Counted from the stretch's first letter, positions 23,410 through 36,485 are shown. The stretch: 64,000 nucleotides of DNA from Fremontodendron californicum (GCA_030761205.1 JAULJL010000040.1:14826603-14890602); one strand, 5' to 3'. Numbers and translations: made by a program. The notes: generated by a model from the letters alone, not told the origin.

Positions 23410-26400
23410 ATACACATCAGAAAGCAGGAAAAGGTTGGGGGGACTGGGACTGGGAGCTCAAGCCTTCAACTCAATACTGCCAAAGAAAAGATATATAATA
23501 AATCAGAAGATATATATATATATATATATATTTATACACTAACCGAATGTGTTAATTAAAGTAACCATTAGAACTACAATAACTTGGTGATTTATGCTTC
23601 ATTTGGATGGCCGGTGACAGTCCCTCTCACCGTGCCATCCATTGCCATTGGACCAAACGCCATCCATGCCGTTTTGTCATTGAACCCAAAACTCCCATCG
23701 ACCATCCCAATGAAACATTAATTGGTAACTAGGTTTGGGTTCAAAATATTCAGCTTCACAAATATTAAGGGATAGTTAAGGTGCACTGCTCGACAATGTA
23801 AACTCTCGAGGGACAAATAGCTGAATGAAGAAAAAAACAAGAAATTATTTAGTCCATATATATGCATATGCTTGTAGGGAGAACGGATAAGAACCACAGA
23901 TAATCAATAGGGGAAGGTTACAGCTTCATACAGGCATTTAAGAACAATTCCGTTGATTTAAAAGGGAAACCTAATAAAGAGAAAGGGTTTCCAAACTGAA
24001 AAGCCTGGATAGTTTTTATGGCATCCTTGAGGAGAATAAGATAAGGATAGAGAAAATATAGAGAACACATCAGTGAATTCTCATTAAAAAAAGTTTTTAA
24101 AAATAAATATAAGTAACTTTATTTTTAATGAGATGACATCATATAATTTACTAACAGTATATATATATTTATATATTGATAGTGCATTAAATATAAATCC
24201 AAAAAAGAATTGCCCATATGAGATTTCTAAGTTCAAAACTACATTAACCCTTTCAATTATGTTTGCCTCTAGATCAACCAATTCAAATGCTTTTTTCATT
24301 TGAAGGTAATTTGCCTCTGTATTTACCTTAATTCAGATTAAAAAATATAAAAGTTCATCCACTCCCTATTAATGTCTAATTGTCTAGATCATGTCTATAT
24401 TAGATCACATTGAGATTTCTCATACATGAAAAACTTTGCCATATATACCAATTCTAGGCCCTTGTTTAGATCCCCTTACAAATTAATAGCTAAAAATTAT
24501 CATATTGCTAATTATTATTCAAGACCTTTTCATTAGACTAGAGAGTGGCTTGTTTGTACCAGTTAAATCGATTCTAAATCTGCCATCTCCGTAGGTACTT
24601 TTTCTTTTTTTATTTATTTATGCAAGCGCTAAAATTGTAGATTTACCAAACAACCATACGTAAAAAAAAACTGTCTTGTACATTATATTAATAGGAAAGA
24701 CATAAGATGAATTACTTGTTACCAGAGGCAGCAGAATTGATTGTGAATAGTCTCAAATCGTGGTCACGGATTTCATCGCGGATACTGTTGCGGTGTCGCA
24801 GTTGCAGGTGTCGCACGACACGATTGTCGCGGATGTGAATTTAGTAGTGTTTCAAGGAATTTGATAATGTCGCGGGCATTACGAAACGGGTAAAATGCCG
24901 ATGCAGAGATTTCAATTTCCATATCTGTGATCCTTGAGGCGGCATCTCCAGCTTTATTTATCATACTTTAGCCGCCTCTCTTGCATTCTCATATTTAAGT
25001 CCTAGAACCCTAAAAGTGTCATTGCAATTGTAAGAAACAGACAACCATATTTAACACGATTTATAAGCTTAAACCGATCTCCAACTTAATTTCCTGAATC
25101 CTATGTAACACTTTTGGTGTCTTTGTTCATAGTATAGCCAACAGAATCTTGCACAACAAACAAATGATCTTGTGCTTGAGCCTATATAATATTTCAATAA
25201 CTTCATATTTAATATTTCAATAATCTTATTTAATATTTTTTGTTATGTGTTTAAATTATTGATTTTGAGAATTAAGATCATCAAAAAAAAGTTATTAAAG
25301 TTTTTTTAATTCAATAACTTCATATTTAATATTTCAATAATCTTATTGTTGAATATTCATAGAAGTTATTGTAAATAAAATCTAAAGTTACTAAAAATGA
25401 GATGAAAGTTATGTTTTAATGTTACTGATTTTATATACCAAAGTTATCAAATAAATAAATAAAATTATCTTAATTTTAAGTAATCCATCTTTATCTTTTA
25501 AAAACAAAACAATAATAAATATTTCACACACAACTTGCTATTAACTCAATGTTTATAATAATTAATATATAAATCACTCTTGATGGATGTTTGCCCATGT
25601 CCATATTGATAGATTGAATTGGGTTTTGGGAAGAAAGGGTTCAAGTCAAGGTTAATTTTGGGCTTTGAGGTCAGCCCAATTAAATCCACACTTTTTTTTA
25701 AAATTTATTTATACTTATAGCATATTTGGTTACTATTTCATTCCGGACGCATTTGTTCGATGTGCTACAGTAATGCAAGCATTTGATTCGCTGAATGGGT
25801 ATTCGGTGGAATATCCATTTCAGTCTTATTCTTATTCTTAGGTTTTGAGTCTGCGGGCTTAATAGCCTTTTGAGCCTCAGAGATATCATTAGGTTGCAAC
25901 AGCCTATTGGGTTGGCTATGGTCCAGCGCTTCCGATGTTTCATTCATCATTCACTGACCCAGCTTTGCCTTCTCATCATCCAAACTTTAAAATAAGAAAA
26001 AACTATATGGAGATGGTAATTAAATTTAGTGAAATATAGTAAAAAAAGCTTTAAAAGTATAGTAAAAGCATTTTTTTACCCTTCAATAATTCTCAATCGA
26101 ACTTTTCATATAGTACTGCATACTATTGTAATTTTTTTCACAGATTATTGATTTATTAATAAATTTTATTTTGATTTTCAATTTCTCCATGTATTTAACC
26201 AAACTTTTCTTAAAACAAAGTGTACTCAATTTTTTTTTAATAAAAAAAGTTTACCTAGTTTATGTCATTTAATAAAGGAAAATATAAATAAGAAAGCTTG
26301 ATTAAAAGATCTTAATTATAATTAAGTGGATCGGATAATATGTGTATTTATATCGTATTAATATTATTTTTTTCGTTATAATCGTATTTAAGATATATTT

Positions 26401-26671
26401 TTAAATAAATTTTGATACTTTAATAATTTATTTTTTATAAATTTTAACATATATATATTCATATTATTTTTTTATATCACATTGTATTTTCACTTTTTTT
26501 TTTTCCTCTCACGTTCGTATTTATAAAATTGTGAGGCGTGGGTTAAATAATTTTTTAAACTACGGGTTTTTTAACTTTTAAATGACCTTTTACATTTTGG
26601 TAGAACCGTTCTAGCTTATCGTTAGGGAATTTTTTTTGAATAGTTCAAATTAGGGTTTTCATTTTGAAAAA
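23410..26671. other. Intergenic region upstream of APC10
   Basis: No gene is firmly supported. About 24757-24970 is a GC-richer repeat (GATTGTCGCGGATGTGAATT) that recurs at 35130-35345. An AT-rich TACGA-type repeat lies at ~26330-26535. A minus-strand open stretch at 25950-25765 (MMNETSEALDHSQPNRLLQP...) looks codon-like, but I recognise no family. Confidence 0.45.
26651..26661 (+). promoter_or_regulatory. Telo-box in the APC10 leader
   Basis: AATTAGGGTTTTC, ~12-20 bases upstream of the APC10 ATG, contains TTAGGGTTT, the inverse of the plant telo-box AAACCCTAA. Such boxes near the transcription start are common in genes active in dividing cells. Function here is inferred. Confidence 0.5.
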
Positions 26672-27088
26672 ATGGCTACAGAATCTTCGGAGTCAGAAGA
26701 AGAAGGGAAGATTACAGGAGGAAATCAACACCTAATAGTCGAAGATGACCTTAGAGAAATGGGCAAAAAAGCAGCTTGGAGTGTCAGTTCTTGTAAAACT
26801 GGCAATGGCGTCTCTTCTCTCCGTGACAACAATCTTGAAACCTATTGGCAGTTAAACACAGAAATCTCTTTCAAATTTTAATGCCAATTTTTCTCTCAAT
26901 CTCACTTATTTTAAATTATTTTGAGTGGTTTTCAGATCAGATGGAGCACAGCCTCATTTAGTTAACATTCAGTTCCAGAAGAAGGTTAAGTTGCAAGTAT
27001 GTGAAAATTTTACTTTTGGTTGATTTATTTTTTCACAAAATTTTCATTTTTATTAATTTTTTATGATGGGTTTATGACAATTTGTGGG

Positions 27089-27132
<44 letters not shown>

Positions 27133-28379
27133 TTAGTGGTACTTTATGTGGATTTCAAGCTTGATGAAAGCTACACACCAAGTAAGATCTCTGTTCGAGC
27201 CGGTGATGGCTTCCATAACTTGAAGGTATAATCTGTAATTTTCAATTTTTCATTTAGAAATTGTGGATGATTGGTTAATTTGTATGTGAATGTTTTCTAT
27301 AGGAGATTAAAACTGTGGAACTTGTCAAGCCTACTGGTTGGATTTATCTTTCGTTATCCGGAAATGATCCTCGGTGAGTGGCAATTGGCAAAAACATTGT
27401 TACAGTGCAACTTTTTTTGCTATTATTTTTTTCAAGTATTTGGATTGATCGTGTTTCTTTTGTTGGATTACTGACTGTTTGTTCTTTATTATCAGATCAA
27501 AAGACTAATTTTTTTCTTTACAAAAATGTTTGGAACTTTTTCTTTGCTACATATCGGTTTAGGTCCCTAGTAATTATTCCAATTATTTCCTCATTAGGTT
27601 GATTGATAATAAAATGATCAACAAATTCCTATTCTAAGTACTGACTAACAGTTGTATTTGGTTTATGTTGAGTGCCATTAAAGACATACTATGGACCAAA
27701 ACAAACAGAGATGTACAGAATTTTGTATGCTTGCTTCTTAAGTTTCAGTGACAATGTTAATAGTTAGTACTATATTGCTATACATTTATGTTGCTTCGAC
27801 TCTTCATTTTTTTTAGTACCGTGTCCGACGCATATCCGGACATGGATATAGAGATATGACCCTTCAAGGATTCTCCAAATACATGGAAAAACTTAGAAAA
27901 GATTGAACATACCCGTGTCGGACACATACCCGTATCCGACACTCACACCCGAGTCCGAGTAACATAGCTATACACTGTTAGTTAATATCAACAGTTTGTA
28001 ACTGGAGCATAAAAGTGCATATACTACCTAATTATTGAGGAAAATTAGACTCGGCATAGGGAGATTTATTTTGCTACTGATTAATCAAAATGTCTTGCAG
28101 TGAAACTTTTGTCAATACCTTTATGCTGCAACTTGTGGTTTTGTCGAATCACCTTAATGGGAGGGATACTCATGTGCGCCAGATCAAAGTTTATGGACCT
28201 CGACCGTGTGTACCATAGATCCTTACATCTTTCAGTGCATCAGTTTTTTAATCACCAATATTCTAATTTAAACTTTTTTTTTTGTTGTTGTTTAAATGCT
28301 TTATTGCAGGAATCCTATTCCACACCAACCATTCCAATTTACCTCTAGGGAATTCATTACATACTCCACTGTGAGATGA
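26672..28379 (+). CDS. APC10: Anaphase-promoting complex subunit 10 (APC10/DOC1)
   Basis: Six exons join to 192 residues, the length of Arabidopsis APC10: 26672-26850, 26936-26996, 27133-27225, 27303-27373, 28101-28205, 28310-28379. The protein is the DOC-domain subunit of the APC/C ubiquitin ligase, which with the co-activator forms the degron (D-box) receptor and promotes cyclin and securin destruction. Nearly all of it is the DOC jelly-roll: KKAAWSVSSCKTGNGVSSLR, then YWQSDGAQPHLVNIQFQ, DESYTPSKISVRAGDGFHNL, GRDTHVRQIKVYGPR, and the C-terminal FTSREFITYSTVR. The conserved NHLNGRD loop is present (DNNLETYW and GRDTHVRQIK intact). Intron 2 ends in an exceptional 40-T tract and intron 4 holds a MITE. 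No disruption of the reading frame is seen. Confidence 0.96.
27090..27129 (+). repeat. 40-base T homopolymer at an APC10 splice acceptor
   Basis: Forty consecutive T run to 27129; the acceptor AAG ends at 27132 and exon 3 begins at 27133. The tract therefore forms the polypyrimidine tract of intron 2. Such homopolymers vary in length by slippage, and its length in the assembly may be approximate. Confidence 0.9.
27786..27967. mobile_element. hAT-type MITE family 1 (in APC10 intron 4)
   Basis: Inverse orientation: starts TTATGTTGCTTCGACTC and ends GAGTCCGAGTAACATAG. Flanks CTATACAT and CTATACAC match at 7 of 8 positions. Confidence 0.85.
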
Positions 28380-29366
28380 TAAATGTGACCTAATAACTGG
28401 CTTGGGGTTGAAAAGGACGCGGAATATGAAATGCGGAATCTTGTCTCAGATTGAAAAGAACTAAGCATGTTGCTGAAAGCAACCATATATTTCTTTAGAA
28501 CTAAGAGAAGCTTTTCATAGGAATGTAAATCTATAACATGATGATGGTTTTTATATCTATCATTATTGATAGGAAGAAAAAGAGTTGATATTGTTAGTAT
28601 TCACTCTCTTGTGCTTGTGCTGATCAGATGGTTGAAAGTAGCTTTGGATAGTTTCCCATTTTAGGTTCTTTTCTGATTTTTTTTTCCCAATGTCTTTAGA
28701 CATTGTGACATTCTATTATTCAAGAAAAGGCGAACAAATTTATGAAATATTATGAAAGTGTGTAAAATTTAATTTTACATTAGTGTAAGTGGATTCTTCT
28801 TTTCTCTTTTTTTCTGTGGATCTTACAAGTTGGAGGAAGCCTTAATTTCTTTTTTCCTTCGGGTGTGGCGTCGGCTGGAAGATACTTTTAATGTAAGGAA
28901 CGGAAATAATTGCAACTACCATTACTTGATCAAGGAAAAGCTAGCATCAAAACCTTCCAACTTGGTGTTTTCATATTTGGCATGAGAGCCGAACAGAGTT
29001 TATGTCACATAAAGAAGTGCCTAAGTATAATTTTTCTGCATCAAAGATGAATAGTTTGATTCTTTCTATGTTCTTCTCCCTTTTCCTTTTCCTGTATCTT
29101 GCACAAACTTCACCTTTCACATTAAGATTTCAATGGTTCCCTTCGAAGTAACCGGGAAGAATTTCAATTTGCAACAACAATCGAGGGAAAGTGATGCACC
29201 ATATAGCATTTGGAATGAGTAACTGAACCTTGAAAGGGAAACAGGAGCTTTTGTTTGTTTCCCTCCTCTTCCTCAGGAAACACGAGTTTGAAAGAAGGGG
29301 AATGATTCTGTTTAGGTGTCAGTGGAACTCAGGCATAAGTATTACATCAAATCCTTTGTTTTTGAG

Positions 29367-29539
29367 CTATATGTTACTCGGACTCGGATTTTGAGTGTCA
29401 AACATATTCGACAGAGATATGTTTAATTTTTTTTTTAAATTTTCATGTATTTGCAGAGTCGTGAAAGATCATAACTTCATACTCATATCCGGATATGTGT
29501 TGAACATGCATACTTCACAATCAATGAAGAACAACATAG
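29367..29539. mobile_element. hAT-type MITE family 1, intergenic copy
   Basis: Ends CTATATGTTACTCGGACTC and GAACAACATAG; flanks TTTTTGAG and GTTTTGAG match at 7 of 8 positions. Confidence 0.8.
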
Positions 29540-29813
29540 GTTTTGAGTTTATTCGGAGCATGCATGCTTAATAAGAAAATTATACAACTATTATATTGGC
29601 AATTTGCGGTTAATTTAGTTTTGATTCTAAGATATGATCAAACAACATACAAGTCAGATTGCATGATCAGAAAAGCCATGCACCGAACAGCTAAGAATTA
29701 GCCAGCAATGGCCGTACAAGAAAAGCTTCCATTAGAACATAAATATACTAGTTAATAAAATACAGGAAGCATTCCAGAGGAGAAAGATATATATATCTCC
29801 CTACCAAACATGC

Positions 29814-29903
29814 GATCATTCACAGGCCAATTTCGAATAAAGCTGCTCGGGTAGATTGCAAAAGGCTTGAAAGCAAGGAAGGTTAAATAATAATTCCATG
29901 GCA
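29814..29903 (-). pseudogene. Partial tandem copy of the Tubby gene's 3' coding end
   Basis: GATCATTCACAGGCCAATTT and the next ~80 bases resemble 29936-30024 (GATCATTCACAAGCCGGTTT), which encodes the last ~28 residues of the Tubby protein. Shared blocks include AAGCTGCT(C/T)(G/A)GG, AGATTGCAAA(A)GGCTTG and CCATGG. It lies just past the stop codon of the intact gene and has drifted considerably. Confidence 0.75.
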
Positions 29904-29937
29904 ACATCAATGATGTGGATCTCCCAATCAGTGGTGA

Positions 29938-32066
29938 TCATTCACAAGCCGGTTTTGTGTCGAAGCTGCTTAGGCAGATTGCAAAGGCTTGGAAAGCAGA
30001 TAAAGGGTATCGATAATCCATGGTGAAGATGTCTTTGCCGATTTTTCCAAACTGTAAGATTACCTTTTCTTGTTCTTCGGGCGATATATTATGTGATGGC
30101 TCAACAGCTGCAACAAGCTGGAAATTCTTAACAGAGGCCACTGTCACACGCCCTTTGAAGTTAAGGCACCAGCATTGTAACTGTTCATGCCATCTAGGAG
30201 CCTTGTTTTTAAGGGTTAGTGGCTCTCCTGAGCCCAGGGAGAATACTGGTGTGGCTGGGAGGCTCGGGGAGCTCGTGTTTATCACCGGTTCCTTTCCTTT
30301 CGAACCGGGTATGGGAGAAAGTTGTTCATCAAAGGATTGGCGGAATGATGATGGTGTTGGGGCAGTGCCTCCTTCTTGAATAGCAGAAATAGGAATCGAG
30401 TGCAAAATGCAATGCATTCTCCTTGGTCCTCGTGTTCGCAGAACATTGAGCTCATAGGTAATGGTACCTATGCTATAGTTGCATGGAGATAGTCTTGGAG
30501 ACACCTGCTTCGAGTGGAATCTACGACTCGATCGGGTAGTTGATGGGATTATTGAGTCACATGGAGGTTGACTGTCATATACAGTGAACTTCGTACCGAA
30601 AAAATTAGACCTGAAAAGAAATTTCAATGTCATTATAGACATCAAGAGAGAATAATCAGACAAACATAAGAAATCTAATGGCGAGACTTGCCTTAGTTTA
30701 CCAACATACGTATTGCTGGGCCTAGAAAAATCATCTGCAACCAAAGATATAATAAAGTCTGTGCATGTAGCCCTTTTGACCTTTCTTGCTGCCAACAGCA
30801 ATTTATCACTCTCTCCCTCAGCTGTAAATCAAAGATGCAACACCAAAGTGAATACCTCTCAAAAAGTGAGGAAGCTTCAAAAAACTGATACCTCCAATGA
30901 GGTTTTTAAGTTTTGAATATATTATTTCGCTAAAACGATGTAAAACAAAAGTAACATAACCACAAAACTGCGTAACCCTGATGATGTCACAAAGTTGCTT
31001 CCCAAAGGAATGTTATACCATGTTTCAAAGCTTACATATCAAAACAGATAGAGACTGACATCTTAGGTTATTCAAAAAACCTTGGCACAAAATCTTCAAT
31101 AAATCCAATTATAATGAATAAAATTATTGGAGCAAATTTTATTCAGATAAGAATGACAAGTATAAAGGCACATAAGTTTTAAATTTATCATGAATAATAG
31201 TAACTAAGGACATTTAGAACAAGATGACTTACAAGGCACAAGACCATAGAACAAAAGATATGTAGAAGTTGCTCTGTCCCTTCTAATATAGCATTGAATT
31301 GGGGATTCGTGAGGACCCGGCTGTTCATAAGAACAAACAGAATATATAAACAAACTTTTAAATGGAAGAAAAAGAAAATAAATAGCCACTCCCATTATTT
31401 ATGGACACAAACATGATGACAGTTATTGTTGAAGGAAAATTTAGACATAGCTTTATATGCATGCATTCGAAAGTTCTTAATACGAAAAATTATACATTCG
31501 ACTATCAGCCAGTGTTCATTTTATGATAGAAAAGCCACACTGTAGAAATACTGATTTCATGACAAAGATGCATACAACCAATATATCTGTGCAAAGTTTT
31601 TGATTTTTTTTCCTCCCCTTGATGTAAATTTAACTAAAATCTAAATATCAAGTAGTTCATTCTCAAGGGATCAAAATGACATATATTCCAATAGGGAAAA
31701 GAGTACAACCTGCTTCAATGAGATGGGAAATGTGAGCTTTCCACATTGCTCAGGAGTCTTCACAATCTCCTTTGTAGTTTCCCTCCAAGACCTACAAACT
31801 GCAGCACAAAACACAACAACAGCTCGAGCAGGCCAAGCTGTCTCACTCTCTTCAACCCTCTGGATGATATTCAAGAGCAATTCAGGTGGTAGATTCGCCC
31901 ACGGGCTTTGTTCTGCGAATTCGGATTCGAGTGGTGCTTGATGATCAGGAGCAACATGGGATCTTGTCCGGCTACGCCAAACCTTGCTTTCCCCTCCTCT
32001 CTTTGATATGTTCCCAATCCCATCTTTCATTTCCTTTAACTCCCGCATAATACTCTTTAATGACAT
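29938..32066 (-). CDS. Tubby-like F-box protein (TLP/TULP)
   Basis: Four coding exons (32066-31710, 31320-31233, 30821-30692, 30610-29938) give 415 residues. Residues ~55-105 form the F-box (PWANLPPELLLNIIQRVEE ... FCAAVCRSWRETTKEIV), expected to bind an ASK/SKP1 protein in an SCF ubiquitin ligase. From ~118 to the end is the tubby barrel (PGPHESPIQCYIRRDRATST, DFIISLVADDFSRPSNTYVGKLR, SNFFGTKFTVYD, ELNVLRTRGPRRMHC, and the diagnostic C-terminal FAICLSSFDTKPACE). Tubby domains bind phosphoinositides at the plasma membrane (family knowledge). Intron 3 (30691-30611) has a GC donor (AAG|GCAAGT) and an in-frame, stop-free length of 81 bases. A 5' UTR intron is likely between ~32345 and ~32107 (CAG|GTAAAA ... 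TTTGCAG). Paralogue number is not assigned. Confidence 0.95.
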
Positions 32067-33769
32067 CTTTTATAAGCATACCAAAATCCAATCTCTCAAT
32101 ATTCAACTGCAAATATATAACATCTCCATTAAAGAAAAACACCAAAAAAGAAAAACCAACTTTTCTCCACTATTCAAATCTCAGTTCCATTACAAGCAAA
32201 TTTTCATCAAATCAAACTCCATAAATAAAAATATTGAAACTTTTACTCATAATTAACACCCAGAAAACAAAAAAGAAAGAAAACCCCCAAGATCAACAAC
32301 CAAGAAATGATATAAAAAAATGTGCAAAAATGAATCTCTTTTTACCTGAATCACCAGCCCAGAAAAGCTAAAAGCTTAAGTTTCTGAGAAGAAGAAAAAA
32401 AGGTGGAAACCAGCTTTAAGCCAACGGATTTAAATCAACCCAGAACTGAACCAGCTCAGATGCATCCCCACACTCTTAGGGACCCACAGTTCAATCAACA
32501 CCACAAACCAAAAAATAAAGATCGGATCAGAATGAAAGAAATAATTAAAAACGTTTTGCCAACTTTTCTTTTTATTAGTGGGAATCCTAAAATGGCCACG
32601 TCATTGCTAACGCCAGTGCCACCACCACCACCAGCGTCAGCGCCGGCGTTCTATCCTCCCCGCCACCAGCTCAGCCATCACCACCAGTTTTCTCCCCAGA
32701 TCAGAAGCCAAAGCTCTCTCTCTCCTGCTCTTAAGACAAAAGCTCTTTCACTTAAAACGGATCCAAAGTTTTTCTTTAATTTTGTTTTTTTTTTTTTTGG
32801 GTTTTAAAATAAATATTCATTCGTTGTTTTATTATTATTTTTAATTAGGGTCCGTTAAAAAGTAATCTTTTTGATTAAATTATTATTTCACTGTTGGAAA
32901 AAGAGTGTTGATGAAGAAACGTGGCAATCAATCAACTATTTCCGGATATACGTCTTTTTCTACCCAACGATTAGTATTTTATAACAGACCTTTTAAATGC
33001 TTTCAAAAGAAAATCAATTTCCCACTAATAAATTCATCTCTTAAAATATATTAATAATAATTAAAATTTTATTAAAAACAGAAATTTTTTTAAACTTGAT
33101 AATTTTGAACATAATACGAATATAATATAAAAAAAATAATCGAAATACGATATGATATAAAAAAAATATAAATATATATAAATATATCAAAATTTATAAT
33201 ATTTTAAATACGATTATGATAAAAAAAATATAAACACAATACAAATATAAAATTATAATAGAAAGATATTATGTGTTTTATTTTACAGTGAATTATCCAA
33301 ATTTGTATTAAAATTTATAAAATTTTGAGAATTATATTTATATAGTAAATACTAAATCCATCAAATACTAAAATGCAAAGAAAAAAAAAAGGAAAAGGTA
33401 AGAATTATAGCACACAGTTTTTCAAAAAGATAAAAGAAAAAACAAGATTACAATATCTCTAAGGAAATGAATTTTATAATGTGAAATTTCAAAATTTCAA
33501 TTTTGAATACATATAACAAGATCAAAAACAAAAGTTCAAATTGACAATCTATAGATACAAACAATGTAAAAATAGTAATCTTAAAATCCCAATAATTTCC
33601 CCGACTTGTCTTCCAATAATCATTAAACAATGGAAACTTGTGGTCAGTTTATTGAACCAAATCCAAGCCCCAAAGATAGGACACAATGGCCTGGCCTGAT
33701 CTAGCCTAGTCACTAGCCTAGGCAGCAAGAGTTAATGAGTGTTGATTCAAAATTTATCTCTTGAATTTT

Positions 33770-34075
33770 ATTTTTAAAATTCGTTCTCGATTCGAAATAA
33801 AATTGAATTTAATTCAAGTTCATTCGATTAGTCTTATTTATTTAGTAAAAAAATAAATTCGATTCTCATGCTTGATTTTAAACTTGATTATTGTGCTCGA
33901 GCTAGAACTCTAATACTAATTAAAAATAAAATAAAAAACTCGATTAAACTCACAAGTTACTCAAGTCGAATATTAAGATACTCAAATTCGATTCACTCGA
34001 TAACTCGAGTTCGATAATGATCAAATCAAATTTAAATTTTTTTTAATCGAATTTGAGTTTCTTTCGCATATATAT
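33770..34075. mobile_element. hAT-type element family 2, partial inverted copy
   Basis: Rich in CTCGA/TCGAG motifs; in inverse orientation it follows the same order of blocks as 49123-49546 (AGTAACTCACGAGTTTAAT, GAGAATCGA). Ends not found. Confidence 0.6.
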
Positions 34076-36285
34076 ATATATATATATAATTTATATTCTT
34101 AAAAAAATACATAGCTGGACAGTGGGGACCAACCAAAAAACCTAGCTCTGTAGTTTTGGTAGGATCAAAGCTTTGAGCCATGTGAAAGAAGACCACAATC
34201 AGTGGTGGAGTCCCATGTCAGATTGGAGCCCATTCCCAATGGTCAGTGGGCTTGATTGTTACTCCTTTCATGCTGGATTCTCTCAAATAAATATATTTTA
34301 TAAGATTAAGAATTTAGTTGGATGAAAAGCTTGAATCTCCTCATTTTGTGTGAAAAATTGGGTTGGCTTTTTTCGATAAGGTTAGGCAATAGGCACCCAT
34401 TCTCTCAATGCAAATTCTTCCAGCCACCTTGCCATTGACATGCCCAATGGCCATGGGCAAATCGTCCATTGGAAGAGAAATTTTTGGAACTCCTAATAAT
34501 GTAATATACTAGTAATGTTGAAGTACTTCAAAATTGTGAAGAACAAGTAACTTTCACTGACAAATAAACATAATCTATGAGTATTACTATTTATATAAGT
34601 TTAAATTGTGTATACTTTCAAAATAAAGAGAATGAAAGATTGAAATATTATATAGTTTTTGTTGCTGAATCTTGACAAAGCTGGAGGAAATTTACAAACT
34701 TGTTTTGTAAAAAGCGACAAAACTCATGTCTGGAATCTGTCTCTTTAAAGTTATGGCTATTGATTAAGGAGGGAACTAAACATCTTTGATTTAACTAATT
34801 CAAGTTTTGTCTGAAAGTTCTTTGGCTGTTTATTATTTTTGTATTTTTTTTCTTCCTTGTCCTTTTGATTTGGTCGGTTGATATTCATTTTTGAAAAAAG
34901 AAAGAAAGAAAGAATCAAAGGTTATTATTTATGTGATTGAAAGATCATACATAAATTTATATTTTCACATCAAATTTGTGTAATCATGCATGTGATTTCT
35001 GTCACGGGGTGCATGGTTTGGCGAAAAATAGGTTGAAATTGGGATAATCTTGAATATTCATGTAGCTGAGACTGAGATCCTTCAAGGGTTAGTCAAATGA
35101 CAACGGCCTGATCTGATCATATATAATATTAAATCGTGGTCGCAAATTTCATAATGAATACGATAAAAATGTCGCGTGTGTTACGTAACATATCGCGATT
35201 GTCGCGGATGTAAATTTAGTAGTATTTCAATGAATATTTGATAATATCACGGACGTTATGAAACGAATAAAATGCGATGCGGAACTCTCCATTTCTGTTA
35301 TATCGGATCGTTACATAACGTAACGGTCGCATTTTAGAACTATGGATCTGATCAGCTGACCTAACAGGACGATCAATCATCTTTTTCTTTTTCCCGTCTC
35401 AGTGGTCAAATATTGATGATTAATCTGCATGTTCTTCATGTAGGACAAGAAAAATATAGCTTGTCTATTTATGAGATTGATTGGGACTTTCTTTCTTTTT
35501 TTTTTTTCTTACCCTTTCATTTTTTTGGCCTCCCTCAACATTGCAGTCGGTTTCTTTTTGAGATTTTAATTGCTGTGGCAGCAAAGAGCATGGGGCTGCC
35601 ATTAGGATTTTTTTATTGTCATTGGAAGCCTTGTTACTTTCGAAATCAAGCTATAATATTAGGGAAAAAAAAAAGGGAATTATAATAAGACGGCGGGGAT
35701 TAACCTGAATGTTTGCAGAATCATGTGAAAAGTTCAAACTGTTTTCCTTCTTTTATCTGCAATTTTTGGGAAAGCAATCAGGTTATTTCTCCACCCCTTT
35801 CTTTTACTTTGATTTTAGCTATGGCGATTTCAGAATATGCCTTTAAAAAGTTAGATGAATTAGCTAATGTTCTGTAAAGCTTGCTAGAATTAAGCTGATT
35901 AAAAAAAAGTAGATTATTGTTTTATCTTTCGGCAAGAAATTGATTCTAAATCGCTTTATTACCACCAAAAAAAAAGTTAATAGTAATAATAAATTTATGA
36001 TGCTCCAGTGACAAATCCAAGATAGGCTTCCATGACGACCAAATTTATTATGCTCCAAATCCAAGCACTTGGTCTTTAATCTTATGCTGTGTTTGAAAAC
36101 ATGAATTGTAAGAATTTGAATTTTATTTATTATATAAATTGTGATAATGAAATGCATATATTAGTAAAAATTCAACATGATTGTATATTTGAAAGGTATA
36201 AAAACATGAATTTCAAATTCATAAATACCTATAGGTATTTTAAATTCACCACTACATAGGCATCTTATGCTCATGGACATTAATG

Positions 36286-36485
36286 GTATGTTGCTCCGAC
36301 TCTTCATTTTTTTTGAAATATCCGTATTCGACATCCGTATCCGACACATATCCGGACATGGGTATGGGGATATGATCCCCAAAAACCCTCCAAATACATA
36401 AAAAAAAAACTTAGCATAGAGCAAACATACCTGTGTCAGACACATACCCGTATCCGACACTCATACCCGAGCCCGAATAACATAG
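36286..36485. mobile_element. hAT-type MITE family 1, downstream of SYP112
   Basis: Inverse orientation, GTATGTTGCTCCGACTC to CCCGAATAACATAG, with a perfect 8-bp duplication CATTAATG. Confidence 0.9.

Larger units (their letters stand above)
28380..29937. other. Region between convergent APC10 and Tubby-like genes
   Basis: Holds the 3' UTRs of both neighbours. A hAT-type MITE sits at 29367-29539, and a partial duplicate of the Tubby gene's last exon at 29814-29903. Nothing else is recognised. Confidence 0.5.

Noticed and set aside
25765..25950. 61-codon minus-strand open frame (MMNETSEALDHSQPNR...)
   Set aside because: Composition looks protein-like, but there is no recognisable family, start context or neighbouring exon; not enough to call a gene.
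35413..35685. 90-codon plus-strand open frame
   Set aside because: T-rich, Phe/Leu-heavy translation from low-complexity DNA; no homology recognised.
36161..36460. 99-codon minus-strand frame downstream of SYP112
   Set aside because: Most of it is the MITE at 36286-36485 read through; repeated fragments appear in all MITE copies.
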